NCBI GenBank assembly: GCA_964445985.1
Contig: CAYUMU010000081.1
Location: forward strand, 1-29,548
DNA from: CAYUMU01 sp964445985
GTDB lineage: Bacteria > Planctomycetota > Planctomycetia > Pirellulales > S012-138
Length of the DNA stretch: 29,548 nt
Direction: 5' to 3'
The position numbers and the translations under genes are program-made. Positions 1-8,537 of this stretch are shown here, one piece after another; positions within the stretch are counted from its first letter, which is position 1; the number at the start of each line of letters is the position of its first letter. The notes below the pieces were generated by a model that saw only the letters and a list, made by a program, of their open reading frames with translations, was not told the origin of the DNA and ran no database searches.

Positions 1-1895
1 TCGAGCAGCTGCATCGCCTTTCTGACGAAGACGCCGAACAAACCGGCAACAGCCTGCGAGGGCTATTCGCGCGCGACGACGACGTGGCCCTCGGCGGCCG
101 CGCGCTGGTGTCGCTCGGCAAACGCAGTTACCAGCAGAATTTGCCCTGGAATCGGCTCGGCGTCGGCACGCCGGTGCTGCTCTCGGAACCCGGCCGCCGC
201 CGCGACGAAGCCTGGCGGGGCGTGGTCTGTGCCCGCAACGAACACGTGATTCAAGTCGCCTTTGAAGAACTGCCCGAGCTAAGCGACGAACCGCTGCCGC
301 TGCGGCTCGATCTGTCGTTCGACGAAGTGGCCCGCCGCCGCCAACGCGCCGCGCTCGAAACAGCCTCGAGGGCTGAGCGCGGCCGCCTGGCGCAACTTCG
401 CGACGTGCTGCTGGCCGAACGGCAACCGCAGTTTCGGCCTGTCGAAATCCGCAAGTTTCTCAACGGCAGCCTCAACGCTTCGCAGCAGCAGGCCGTGACC
501 TTCGCCCTGGGGGCCGAAGACGTGGCCATCATCCACGGTCCGCCCGGCACCGGCAAAACCACCACGGTCGTGGAACTCATCCGTCAGGCCATCGCCCGTG
601 GCGAACAGGTGATTGCCTGCGCTCCGAGCAATCTGGCCGTCGATAACCTGCTCGAACGCCTGGTGGCCGCTGGCGAAAAGGCCATTCGCATAGGGCACCC
701 GGCCCGCGTTTCTCCCGAGCTTCAAGCCCACACGCTCGACCTGCTGGTGGCCGGCCACCCCGACGTGGCCGTGGCCCGCAAGCTGGTCAAACAAGCCCAC
801 GGCCTGAAGGACAAGGCCGCCCGCTACACCAGGGCCAAGCCGGCTCCCGGCGCCAAGCAGGCCATGCGGCGCGAAGCCCGCGACCTGCTGGCCGACGCCC
901 GCCGGATCGAAGACCAGGTGGTGCGGCAGTTTCTCGACTCGGCCAGCGTGCTCTGCGCCACGCTCACCGGAGTGGATGCCGGCGTGCTGGGCAAGCGCGA
1001 GTTCGACCTGGCGGTGATCGACGAAGCGGCCCAAACCACCGAAGCGGCCTGCTGGATTCCGCTGCTCCGCGTCAACCGCCTGGTGCTGGCCGGCGATCAT
1101 TGCCAGTTGCCTCCCACCATTATCTCGCCCGAAGCCGCCAAGGCCGGCCTGGCCATCACGCTGATGGAACGACTCGTGGCCGACTACGCGCCGCGGCCCG
1201 CCCGCAAGTCCAAGAAGTCAGACAGCGACCATCACGCCGGTGAAACCCTGCACCATCCGCTGGCCCGGCTGCTCACGGTGCAGTACCGCATGCACGAAGC
1301 CATCATGGGCTTTTCCTCGGCCGAGTTCTACGAATCGTCGCTCATCGCCCACGACTCGGTCCGCGCGCACCTGCTCACCGATCTGCCGGAAGTAGCCCCG
1401 ACGGAATGGACCGAATCTCCGCTCACGTTCATCGACACGGCCGGGGCCAGCTACGACGAAGAACAAGAGCCAAACGGCGAAAGCCGGCTCAACCCGCAAG
1501 AAGCCCTGCTGGTGCAACAGCAAGTAGCCAGGCTGCTGGCGGCCGGCGTGCCGCCCCGCGCGATCGCCGTCATCGCGCCTTACTCAGCGCAAGTGCGCTA
1601 CCTCCGCGACCTGCTTCGGGCAAACGGCGCCTACCCCGGCGTGGAGGTCGATACCGTCGACGGGTTTCAAGGCCGCGAGAAAGAAGCGGTGATCATCTCG
1701 CTCGTCCGCTCCAACCCCACCGGCGAAATCGGCTTCCTGGGCGATGTCCGCCGCATGAACGTGGCCCTGACCCGAGCCCGGCGCAAGCTCATCGTCATCG
1801 GCGACAGCGCCACCATCGCCCACCATGCATTCTACGGCCGGCTCTTGGAATACTTTGAAGGGCAGGGGGCGTATCGGACGGTTTGGGAAGAATGA
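1..1895 (+). CDS. Superfamily 1 DNA/RNA helicase, UPF1/IGHMBP2-like (5' partial)
   Basis: ATP-dependent nucleic-acid helicase or translocase of superfamily 1B, resembling bacterial relatives of UPF1, Dna2 and IGHMBP2; likely cytosolic and acting on DNA or RNA. The frame is open to the first codon of the window (position 3), and the residues before the first usable start (GTG at 84) continue the family's N-terminal pattern (LGGRALVSLGKR). The gene therefore begins upstream and is truncated here. Visible motifs in order: Q-motif-like LNASQQQAV near 470-500, Walker A GPPGTGKTT near 537, motif II VIDEAAQTTEA near 1015, motif III AGDHCQLPPT near 1088, motif IV QYRMHE near 1281, motif V VDGFQGREKE near 1657 and motif VI ALTRARRK near 1768. 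All catalytic motifs look intact. It precedes a lower-GC cassette on the opposite strand, with about 100 bases between the two stop codons. The general class is certain; the exact substrate is not readable. Confidence 0.93.
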   Translation, partial: EQLHRLSDEDAEQTGNSLRGLFARDDDVALGGRALVSLGKRSYQQNLPWNRLGVGTPVLLSEPGRRRDEAWRGVVCARNEHVIQVAFEELPELSDEPLPLRLDLSFDEVARRRQRAALETASRAERGRLAQLRDVLLAERQPQFRPVEIRKFLNGSLNASQQQAVTFALGAEDVAIIHGPPGTGKTTTVVELIRQAIARGEQVIACAPSNLAVDNLLERLVAAGEKAIRIGHPARVSPELQAHTLDLLVAGHPDVAVARKLVKQAHGLKDKAARYTRAKPAPGAKQAMRREARDLLADARRIEDQVVRQFLDSASVLCATLTGVDAGVLGKREFDLAVIDEAAQTTEAACWIPLLRVNRLVLAGDHCQLPPTIISPEAAKAGLAITLMERLVADYAPRPARKSKKSDSDHHAGETLHHPLARLLTVQYRMHEAIMGFSSAEFYESSLIAHDSVRAHLLTDLPEVAPTEWTESPLTFIDTAGASYDEEQEPNGESRLNPQEALLVQQQVARLLAAGVPPRAIAVIAPYSAQVRYLRDLLRANGAYPGVEVDTVDGFQGREKEAVIISLVRSNPTGEIGFLGDVRRMNVALTRARRKLIVIGDSATIAHHAFYGRLLEYFEGQGAYRTVWEE

Positions 1896-2001
1896 GGTGG
1901 AAGTGCGGAGTGGGGAAGCACGGAATTCGGAGTTTTTAGCGAGCCTGGCGGTTTACCCGCTTGATTCCGCGGTCGCGAAGCCTTTCGGGCGGTGAATCCG
2001 T

Positions 2002-2883
2002 TTATCCTTGGTAAGAATACGTGAGTAGAAGTCGATCCGCGACGACTTCATTTTCAAGCGTTTGACCTGCCATTTGAAAGCGGCGCAGCATCGACCGCCC
2101 GCAGTTGACCGTGGCTTCGGTCTCGAACAAGCCATCGGGGATGGGGACATCACAAATTTTGTTGCCCGAGCGCTTCGTTCCGTCAATGGACAGCACGACG
2201 AAGACCCCCCTGGATTTGCACCGGTCAATGACCTCGAATAATGTCGATAGGTTAAAGCCTTGAGCACCGTAAATTATCGTTTGAGAGTCGACATACGGTG
2301 GGTCACAGTAGATCACGTCGCCAGCCCTGGCCATCTCCATCACTTCAGCGTAGTCAGCATGAATAAACTTTGTATTTCGACAGCGGACTCGCCATTCGTC
2401 GGTTCGCCGTGAGAACGACACCGGGGAAATGGGGGCGTGCACTCCACATGGAGTGGACATGTAGCCATCCCTTTTGCGGAATCGCACCACACCGCCGTAA
2501 CACGAGCGACAGAGATACAACAGGTCGGCGCCGTTCGGCTTGGCGTTGTAAGATGCCTTCACTCGTTCGTACACGACTTCCTTCGGCTCGTGGCTCGTTT
2601 GCTCCCATCGCTCCGCATACCACCGCTTAAGCTCATCAGGTTTTTCTTTGAGAGCTGTCCAGATTTCCGCCAGTGGCGCGAAAGCGTCGGAGCCAATTGC
2701 CATGGTGGGGGCCAGCGTTGCCAGCACCGCGCCGCTTCCGAGGAACGGTTCGAAGTAGGTCCCCATTCGGGCGGGAAAGTAAGACACGATTTCGTGGGCA
2801 AATCGTTGCTTGTTTCCAATCCATTTCAAGAGCTGTGATTTAAACGGAGTGACCTGCGAATTGCCAAATAGCGACATTTGCAT
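2002..2883 (-). CDS. DNA adenine methyltransferase, Dam/D12 class (restriction-modification)
   Basis: N6-adenine DNA methyltransferase using S-adenosylmethionine. In this 293-residue form the order is motif X-like KWIGNKQ (about 21-26), motif I FEPFLGSGAV (44-53), a target-recognition region including CYGGVVRFRK, then motif IV DPPY (194-197). Motif I, recognition region, motif IV is the alpha-group (Dam, M.EcoRV) arrangement. I chose the ATG at 2883 because AAGGGGAG lies 7 bases upstream. An in-frame ATG at 2934 would add 17 residues, but it lacks such a site and abuts the palindrome at 2936-2954. The gene diverges from an XRE regulator and an unknown protein at 2981-4137, the usual layout of a type II system with a controller protein. 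Base composition is lower in GC than the flanking helicase and aminopeptidase, suggesting acquisition. The recognition sequence cannot be read from the protein; GATC should not be assumed. A solitary regulatory Dam is less likely given the neighbours. Confidence 0.9.
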   Translation of the reverse strand: MQMSLFGNSQVTPFKSQLLKWIGNKQRFAHEIVSYFPARMGTYFEPFLGSGAVLATLAPTMAIGSDAFAPLAEIWTALKEKPDELKRWYAERWEQTSHEPKEVVYERVKASYNAKPNGADLLYLCRSCYGGVVRFRKRDGYMSTPCGVHAPISPVSFSRRTDEWRVRCRNTKFIHADYAEVMEMARAGDVIYCDPPYVDSQTIIYGAQGFNLSTLFEVIDRCKSRGVFVVLSIDGTKRSGNKICDVPIPDGLFETEATVNCGRSMLRRFQMAGQTLENEVVADRLLLTYSYQG

Positions 2884-2935
2884 GCCGAAGCTCCCCTTAA
2901 GTAATCCTTGCGAGATCGGGCCAACGCGGTGCATT

Positions 2936-2954
2936 ATATCCTTATTTGGGATAT
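2936..2954. promoter_or_regulatory. Candidate operator between divergent methyltransferase and regulator genes
   Basis: A perfect inverted repeat ATATCC, 7-base spacer, GGATAT lies between the methyltransferase start and the regulator start at 2981. The outer bases GCAT (2931-2934) and ATGC (2953-2956) extend the symmetry imperfectly. Controller proteins of restriction-modification systems bind short dyads in this position to time methylase and nuclease expression. Binding here is inferred from position and symmetry; the dyad does not match the best-known C-box consensus. Confidence 0.45.
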
Positions 2955-2980
2955 GCGATCAATAGCGTTCGAGTGACGGC

Positions 2981-3226
2981 ATGGACAAGAGCATTTTCAC
3001 TCCTGAACAGCAAGCTTTGCAGTACGTGCTGAGGCAAATCAGGCTCGGACGGGGACTTCGGCAGGAAGACCTCGCCAAACGCCTTGAAGAGCCACAGTCC
3101 TTTGTCTCCAAATACGAGTCAGGCGAGCGTCGATTGGATTTGGTTGAGCTTAGACAGGTTTGCGCGGCGATGGAGGTAACGCTAATTGAGCTAATTAACC
3201 GATTTGAAGAACAGTTGCGATTATGA
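2981..3226 (+). CDS. XRE-family HTH regulator, probable restriction-modification controller (C) protein
   Basis: An 81-residue protein consisting almost entirely of a Cro/C1-type helix-turn-helix domain. The signature runs from about residue 25 to 52 (RQEDLAKRLE, then the recognition-helix stretch SFVSKYESGERRLD), followed by the usual closing helices (ELRQVCAAMEV). Its length and single-domain build match C proteins of type II restriction-modification systems, which repress or activate their own promoter and delay nuclease synthesis. Its last four bases overlap the start of the next gene (ATGA type), so the two are translationally coupled. A dyad at 2936-2954 lies 27 bases upstream and is the natural candidate site. 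Ribosome-binding sequence before the ATG is weak (GAG about 8 bases upstream). The HTH assignment is firm; the controller role rests on context. Confidence 0.85.
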   Translation: MDKSIFTPEQQALQYVLRQIRLGRGLRQEDLAKRLEEPQSFVSKYESGERRLDLVELRQVCAAMEVTLIELINRFEEQLRL

Positions 3227-4137
3227 AACCAAACAAGGATTTCGTCGGACTTCCAAAGGCATTTTGGGCCAACATTCGAACAATTGCCCAGAAAGTTGGG
3301 TATACTGAGCGACCCAAGCGACAACCAGGCGTGAAGGGGCAAACCGGACCAATCAAGGTTCCAAGTTTGCCGGAGATCAAGGCGGCACTCGAATCCATCA
3401 ATCTATCATCCCAGCATCTTATCACGCCAGATGGTAATGCCACGGATTTGGGGAAGCAAGTCGTCGATTATTTCTTATACCGCGCCAATCTCTTGAATAA
3501 TGTTGTCGAACCACTATTGATGACCGCGGAACAGGCGAGAACGCTCCATGACAAGCTTCTAAAGCAACCTAAACACCGCAAGCCGACCGCCTTTGTGCCG
3601 ATGAATAAGCAGCGTGGCGTAATGAAAAAGCCTGCTTATTTCACGGGAATCATCAACATGCTAGTCCATGCTAGTCTCGGAAACTTGCCATGCAATTATA
3701 ACCCCCAAGAGCTAACCACCATTACGAGAAATAGAGAGCCCTTCCGGACACTCGCTCGCCGGATTGACGGCGCGTTTCCCAGTCCCGTCGACCCCATAGC
3801 CGTGTGGGAGATCAAAGAATACTACTACACCACGACCTTTGGCAGTCGCGTGGCTGACGGCGTCTACGAGACACTGCTGGGCGGCATGGAACTGAAAGAG
3901 CTGGATGCGGCGCTTCGCGAATTATCGCGATTGGACGATAGGCCGAGGCACATTCAGCACCTGTTGATGGTGGACGCGCATTACACTTGGTGGGTCAAGG
4001 GCCGGTCTTATCTATGTCGAATTATTGATATGCTGCACATGGGGTACGTTGACGAAGTTCTGTTCGGCAAGGAAGTGATTTCCAGGTTGCCGGATATCGT
4101 CACGGAGTGGGTCAAGGAATACAACCATCGGAAATAA
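3223..4137 (+). CDS. Unknown protein with PD-(D/E)XK-like signature, candidate restriction endonuclease
   Basis: A 304-residue soluble protein that I do not recognise by sequence. No signal peptide or membrane segment is visible. A candidate nuclease core lies at residues 182-198: Asp182, then 13 residues, then a hydrophobic strand ending in Glu196-Ile-Lys198 (AVWEIK). This spacing and the E-x-K on a beta-strand fit the PD-(D/E)XK fold, although Asp190 is an alternative acidic partner. The following stretch EYYYTTTFGSRVADGVYE looks highly constrained. The N-terminal part (residues 1-60) is rich in Lys, Gln and Pro and could contact DNA. It overlaps the XRE regulator by 4 bases and diverges from an adenine methyltransferase, exactly where a type II nuclease would sit. 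Base composition is lower in GC than the flanks. The restriction role is an inference from context plus the motif; another anti-phage effector or an accessory protein remains possible. Confidence 0.6.
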   Translation: MKPNKDFVGLPKAFWANIRTIAQKVGYTERPKRQPGVKGQTGPIKVPSLPEIKAALESINLSSQHLITPDGNATDLGKQVVDYFLYRANLLNNVVEPLLMTAEQARTLHDKLLKQPKHRKPTAFVPMNKQRGVMKKPAYFTGIINMLVHASLGNLPCNYNPQELTTITRNREPFRTLARRIDGAFPSPVDPIAVWEIKEYYYTTTFGSRVADGVYETLLGGMELKELDAALRELSRLDDRPRHIQHLLMVDAHYTWWVKGRSYLCRIIDMLHMGYVDEVLFGKEVISRLPDIVTEWVKEYNHRK

Positions 4138-4318
4138 TGACTGATGCAGGATTACCGCCTTCGGCTATTGCGTGACACATTTCCCTTGGCCTTTTTGTCA
4201 TGGGTCATCTTGCAGAAAGAGTCGCGCCGCGAGCAGGGCGATTATCCTTACGGCGGTTGTTGATAGTTTCAGCGTCCAGTTCCATCGATTTTCTTCCTGG
4301 GTGTACGGAGTTTCCCCC

Positions 4319-5764
4319 ATGCAAGTCACGCCGGCGGTGAACGTTCTCAACCAGGTGGCCGAGGCCCTGGTGATTGGGGTGGTGGCCGATCAACCCCTGG
4401 CAGGGCCGGCCGCTGAAATCAACAAGGCCACCGGCGGATTGCTGGCCCGGCTGATCGAACGGGGAGAAATCAGCACCAAGCTGGCCGACGTCGCCCCGCT
4501 GTGGGAAGTGCCTGGCGTGGCCGCCGGCGGCGTGTTCGTGGTCGGCCTGGGCAAGTCCATCAACCCTCAATCGGCCTATCGGGCCGCCGCCGCCGCGTCC
4601 AAGTTTCTGGCCGCGCGCAAAAGGGCCAGCGCGGCCTTCTTTCTCGGCGACGACTGGAGCGAGGCCTGCACCGAAAGCGGCGTCGCCGGAGCCCTCGTTG
4701 GTTCGCAAGGCCAAGACCTCTACCGCGCCGACAAGAACCGCCACCCCATCCCGCAACTCGCCTGGTCCGGGTCCAAAGCCGCCGTGGCTCGAGGGCAGAT
4801 CCTCGGCGAAGCCATCAACCTCACCCGCCGGCTGGTCAACGAACCGCCCGACAAAATGTACCCCGTCTCGTTCGCCGAGATCGCGGGCGAAATGGCCGGC
4901 GCCGCAGGGCTGGAAATCGAAGTCTGGGACCAGGACCGTCTCGAACAAGAACGCTGCGGCTCCCTCCTGGCCGTCGCCAAAGGCTCCTCGCAGCCGCCCC
5001 GACTGGTCATCCTCCGGCATCAAGGCGCCGCGGCCGGCCCTCCGCAGCTGGCCCTGGTGGGCAAAGGCGTGACCTTCGATTCCGGCGGCCTGTCGCTCAA
5101 ACCCAGCGATTCCATGGCCACCATGAAATGCGACATGGCCGGCGCCGCCACCGTGCTGGGGACCATGCAGGCCATTGCCCGGCTGAAGCTGCCGGTGAAC
5201 GTGATCGGCCTGATGGGCCTGGTCGAAAACATGCCCGGCGGCAGGGCCATGAAGCTGGGCGACGTGCTCACGGCCCGCGGCGGCAAGACCATCGAAGTGC
5301 TCAACACCGACGCCGAAGGCCGGCTGGTTTTGGCCGACGTGCTCGACGTGGCCGTGGAGCAGGGCGCGCCGCGAATCATCGACCTGGCAACCCTCACCGG
5401 GGCTTGCGTCGTCGCCCTCGGCATGGATGTCGCCGGCCTGATGACCAACGATCAGCCCTGGTGCGACGCCCTCTCCGCCGCCGCCAAAACGTGCGGCGAA
5501 GACGTGTGGCAATTGCCGATGTTCGAGGACTTCGCCAAACAAATCCGCAGCGAAGTGGCCGACATCAAGAACGTGGGCGAGGGCCGCTGGGGCGGCGCGA
5601 TCACCGCCGCCAAGTTCCTGGAAGAATTCGTGCAGGAAACGCCCTGGGTTCACATGGATATCGCGGGGCCGGCCTTCCTTGAAAAACCCAAGCCCTGGCA
5701 AGACGCCGGCGGCAGCGGCGTGTTTGTGCGGACCCTGGTGGAGGTTGCCCGCGCGCTCGGCTAA
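4319..5764 (+). CDS. pepA: Leucyl aminopeptidase, M17 family
   Basis: Cytosolic two-metal aminopeptidase that removes N-terminal residues, typically leucine, from peptides; the family forms hexamers. The C-terminal catalytic domain is complete: GKGVTFDSGGLSLKP (metal-binding Lys and Asp, near 5060-5105), MKCDMAGAA (metal Asp, near 5125) and the signature NTDAEGRL (metal Asp and Glu, catalytic Arg, near 5305-5328). The N-terminal part (residues 1-170) is the regulatory domain, shorter and more divergent as usual. I start at the ATG at 4319, preceded by GGAG 8 bases upstream, giving 481 residues, a normal family length. The frame stays open back to 4172, but that extension looks non-coding and would add 49 atypical residues. 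About 180 bases without a gene separate it from the restriction-modification cassette, and GC returns to the high genome level. Confidence 0.95.
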   Translation: MQVTPAVNVLNQVAEALVIGVVADQPLAGPAAEINKATGGLLARLIERGEISTKLADVAPLWEVPGVAAGGVFVVGLGKSINPQSAYRAAAAASKFLAARKRASAAFFLGDDWSEACTESGVAGALVGSQGQDLYRADKNRHPIPQLAWSGSKAAVARGQILGEAINLTRRLVNEPPDKMYPVSFAEIAGEMAGAAGLEIEVWDQDRLEQERCGSLLAVAKGSSQPPRLVILRHQGAAAGPPQLALVGKGVTFDSGGLSLKPSDSMATMKCDMAGAATVLGTMQAIARLKLPVNVIGLMGLVENMPGGRAMKLGDVLTARGGKTIEVLNTDAEGRLVLADVLDVAVEQGAPRIIDLATLTGACVVALGMDVAGLMTNDQPWCDALSAAAKTCGEDVWQLPMFEDFAKQIRSEVADIKNVGEGRWGGAITAAKFLEEFVQETPWVHMDIAGPAFLEKPKPWQDAGGSGVFVRTLVEVARALG

Positions 5765-5781
5765 ACAGACCTGGCGCAGGG

Positions 5782-5803
5782 GGCCGCGCACGTTGCCGCG
5801 GCC
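5782..5803. terminator. Hairpin between convergent pepA and FHA genes
   Basis: GGCCGCG, an 8-base loop and CGCGGCC form a perfect 7-bp GC stem in the short gap between the convergent stops at 5764 and 5824. There is no T-run on either side, so it could be a weak or bidirectional terminator, or chance in GC-rich DNA. Confidence 0.3.
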
Positions 5804-5823
5804 GGCCAGCCTGCACGCCGCGG

Positions 5824-6150
5824 CTATCCAGCACCCACCGCCGACCGGCGTTCGACCGAAAACACCGTCAGGCCCAAGCGAATGGTGTCGCCCTCTCGAA
5901 GCAGCCGCCGGACCACCATTTGGTCGTTCACGTAGGTGCCGTGCATCGACCCCAGATCGCAAATCCAAACCCGGTCGCCGTCCACACTGATCTCGCAATG
6001 TCGCCGACTAACCCAGCGATCGTCCAACTGCACGTCGCACTCCTCGGCTCGACCAATCAAAATAGTTTGATGGTTCGACAAAGGCGCCTCGCGGCGGTCG
6101 CCGGTCATGGTGGTGGAAACCAGAGCCAAGTTGGTGGTCGCGGTCAGCAT
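5824..6150 (-). CDS. Small stand-alone FHA-domain protein
   Basis: A 108-residue protein that is essentially one forkhead-associated domain, the phosphothreonine-binding module used in Ser/Thr-kinase signalling. The conserved positions are present: the GR of IGRAEECDVQL (about 32), SRRH (about 48-51) and GTYVND (about 70-75). There is no transmembrane segment or enzymatic domain, so it probably acts as an adaptor for a phosphorylated partner. AGGA lies 8 bases before the ATG at 6150. A short AT-rich block at 6231-6275 lies about 90 bases upstream and may hold its promoter. It converges with pepA and has no obvious functional neighbour. A second FHA domain occurs in the window at the N-terminus of the phosphatase at 25110-26816. 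The domain is certain; partners are unknown. Confidence 0.88.
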   Translation of the reverse strand: MLTATTNLALVSTTMTGDRREAPLSNHQTILIGRAEECDVQLDDRWVSRRHCEISVDGDRVWICDLGSMHGTYVNDQMVVRRLLREGDTIRLGLTVFSVERRSAVGAG

Positions 6151-6230
6151 CGTGTTGGTCCTGCATATCGGTCCCCCGAATGAGAACTACCAAATAGCAA
6201 GTGACGCGCCGACGGCCCAACCGGAGCTGA

Positions 6231-6275
6231 GAAAATATCGCAAATTTCTATATATAAATGACTTATGAATGATAG
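6231..6275 (-). promoter_or_regulatory. AT-rich block, possible promoter of the FHA gene
   Basis: This 45-base block contains runs such as TATATA and is far more AT-rich than its surroundings. On the minus strand it lies upstream of the FHA gene and downstream of mutL. I cannot fix a convincing -35/-10 pair, so this is only a candidate promoter region. Confidence 0.25.
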
Positions 6276-6389
6276 TTCGGGCGGCGCGAGGACCGTCGTG
6301 AAGCAGCCGGCGGTTGGTCCGTTTTCGACCAGTCAGGCATGCTAGCAGCCGCGCGGTAGCTCGCCCCTAACGTGGGGTGCCGCCGTCAC

Positions 6390-8402
6390 TTACTTTCGCA
6401 TGAACTGCCGATCGAGCTCGGCCTTGGTGAGCACCAGGGCCGTGGGCCGGCCGTGAGGGCAGTGATGGGCGTCGGTGGCCAGGTGCCGCTGCTCCAGCAG
6501 CGCCGCCATTTCTTCCGGCGTGAGCGGGTCGCCCGCCTTCACCGCCGCCTTGCAACTCATCATGTGCAGCAGCTCATCCACCAGTTGCTGCGGCTCGGGG
6601 TCGCGGCCAGCGGCCAGGGTTTCCAGCACGCCCAGCAACACCTCGGCCGGCCGCACGTTGCGGAGCATGGCGGGGTAGCTGGCCACTAGCACCGTATCGC
6701 CGCCGAACGGCTCCACGTCCACGCCCAACCGGCTGAGCACTTCCCGACGCTCCAGCACCGCCGCCTTTTCGGCAGGGCTCAAATCCACCGGCTCCGGCAC
6801 CAAGAGCTGCTGCTTCTCCAAATTGCCCCGCAACACCCTGGCTTTGAGCTGCTCGTACAAAATTCGCTCATGCAAGGCATGCTGATCGATCACCAGCATC
6901 CCCTCCTCCGACTCCACCACCAGGTAGCGATCGTGCATTTGCACCGCGGAAATCGCCCTGGCCGGGGCGTTCCATGGAGCGCCAGCGGGAGCTGTGGAAG
7001 ACCAGGAAGCGGATGCCTCCCGCGTCTGGCCCGGGGAACCCGTCGCATCGGCCATCGTGTCGCCACTTCCAGGCGAATCTTTCAGCCACGGCTCGTCATC
7101 CTCCGGCGGCAAACTCGAACCGCCGCTCGGCGCGTCCCACGGCAACCGCAGATTGGGCTGATGATGCACCGAGTGCAATTCCAAAGGGCTGCTGTCGTCG
7201 TTGCGAGGCGCGGCAGTCTCCGCGGCCGCATCGAGCGGCGGACCAGCCAACTGCCCCTTGGCCCAAGAGACAAAGTCGGCCCGCACCTGGGCCGCCTGCT
7301 GAGGATCGAAGGCGGTTCCGCCCTCGTCCCCTTCGCCGCCGGCAGGCGAACCCGCGGCCCGGCCCGGCTGCCAGGCGCTGGTGAGATCGGTCGAGAGAAA
7401 CCGCGTGCGGAGCGTGCCCAGCAGCTGGCTATACAGCCGGCCGCCATCCTGAAAACGAACCTCCAGCTTGGTGGGGTGCACGTTCACATCGACCGTTTCC
7501 GGCGGAACCTCCAGGCACAAAAAGCAGACCGGCTGCCGGCCTTGCAGCAACAAACCCCGATAGGCCTCGGTCAGGGCATGCCCTAGCGCGCGGTCGCGAA
7601 TGTAGCGGCCATTCAAAAACAGGTACTGCATCCGATTGTTCGGCCGGCTCAGGCTGGGCGCGCCCACATACCCGCTCAAACTGGCAGGCGTCTGGCTTTC
7701 CACCCACAACAGCTGCTCGGCCAGCTCATGGCCAAAAAAGGCGGCGATTCGCCCTCGCCAATCGGTGGCCGGCGGCAGGTCGTACACCTCCCGCCCATTA
7801 TGCCGCAGCGTGAAATGCACCGCCGGATGCGCCAGGGCCAGCCGCGTCAGGGCCTCGGTCAGGTGCCCCATCTCGGTGGCCGTGGTCTTGAGAAACTTCC
7901 GCCGCACCGGCGTGTTGTAGAACAAGTGCCGAACCTCGATCGTGGTGCCGACAGGGCAGCCGCAGGGCACAACCTCGGCCGCTTCGCCCCCCACCAGTTC
8001 CAACTCGGCTCCCCCTTGCTCATCGGCCGGACGGCTGCGAATCAGAAACCGGCTCACCGAAGCGATCGAAGCCAACGCCTCGCCGCGAAAGCCAAGCGTC
8101 GCCACCTGAAACAGATCATCCGCCGAAATAATCTTGCTCGTGGCGTGGCTTTCCACCGCCAGCGGCAGTTGATCCGGCAAGATCCCGCAACCGTTGTCGG
8201 TCACGCGAATCAGCTCGCCGCCCCCCTGCTCCACGGTCACGTCCACCCGCGTGGCGCCGGCGTCGAGCGAGTTTTCGACCAGCTCCTTCACGACACTGGC
8301 CGGGCGCTCGATCACCTCGCCAGCGGCGATCTTGTTCACCACGCCCTGCGGCAAGCGGCGAATGGCGGGACGGCTCAAAATGGATTCAGAAATGGAAGAC
8401 AT
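6390..8402 (-). CDS. mutL: DNA mismatch repair protein MutL
   Basis: MutL couples MutS mismatch recognition to strand incision and excision. The N-terminal GHKL ATPase is complete: ELVENSLDAGA (about 40-50), DNGCGI (69-74), ATSK (87-90) and GFRGEAL (104-110). The middle region (about 340-460) is low-complexity and Pro/Ala/Ser-rich, the usual linker. The C-terminal dimerisation domain carries the metal-binding endonuclease motif DQHALHERILYE (about residue 504) and a late CPHGRP motif. This is therefore a nicking-type MutL, as in bacteria without MutH. Length of 670 residues is normal. The ATG at 8402 has only a weak ribosome-binding sequence. Upstream, on the same strand, lies the 937-residue exported protein, 266 bases away. 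No mutS is in the window. The Dam-class methylase at 2002-2883 belongs to the cassette and gives no reason to infer methyl-directed repair. Confidence 0.97.
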   Translation of the reverse strand: MSSISESILSRPAIRRLPQGVVNKIAAGEVIERPASVVKELVENSLDAGATRVDVTVEQGGGELIRVTDNGCGILPDQLPLAVESHATSKIISADDLFQVATLGFRGEALASIASVSRFLIRSRPADEQGGAELELVGGEAAEVVPCGCPVGTTIEVRHLFYNTPVRRKFLKTTATEMGHLTEALTRLALAHPAVHFTLRHNGREVYDLPPATDWRGRIAAFFGHELAEQLLWVESQTPASLSGYVGAPSLSRPNNRMQYLFLNGRYIRDRALGHALTEAYRGLLLQGRQPVCFLCLEVPPETVDVNVHPTKLEVRFQDGGRLYSQLLGTLRTRFLSTDLTSAWQPGRAAGSPAGGEGDEGGTAFDPQQAAQVRADFVSWAKGQLAGPPLDAAAETAAPRNDDSSPLELHSVHHQPNLRLPWDAPSGGSSLPPEDDEPWLKDSPGSGDTMADATGSPGQTREASASWSSTAPAGAPWNAPARAISAVQMHDRYLVVESEEGMLVIDQHALHERILYEQLKARVLRGNLEKQQLLVPEPVDLSPAEKAAVLERREVLSRLGVDVEPFGGDTVLVASYPAMLRNVRPAEVLLGVLETLAAGRDPEPQQLVDELLHMMSCKAAVKAGDPLTPEEMAALLEQRHLATDAHHCPHGRPTALVLTKAELDRQFMRK

Positions 8403-8537
8403 ACGGATCGTCCGTGATCAAGCGGCAACGAACACAGAATTCAGCAAACAACGGCCCTGCCAGCCGTTCCTTCTGTTTTATCGCAAATCCCCAGCCCAAT
8501 GGGAAGGATTCACACTTTTTGTACGCCTTGTGGTTTG

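Noticed and set aside
4205..5998. Long open frame (about 600 codons) antisense to pepA
   Set aside because: It runs opposite a gene with full M17 motifs, is rich in Gly/His/Arg as expected from the reverse of high-GC codons, and shows no domain.
2002..8402. Dam-class methylase and MutL as a methyl-directed mismatch repair pair
   Set aside because: The MutL has its own endonuclease motif, and the methylase sits in a restriction-like cassette, so no link is supported.
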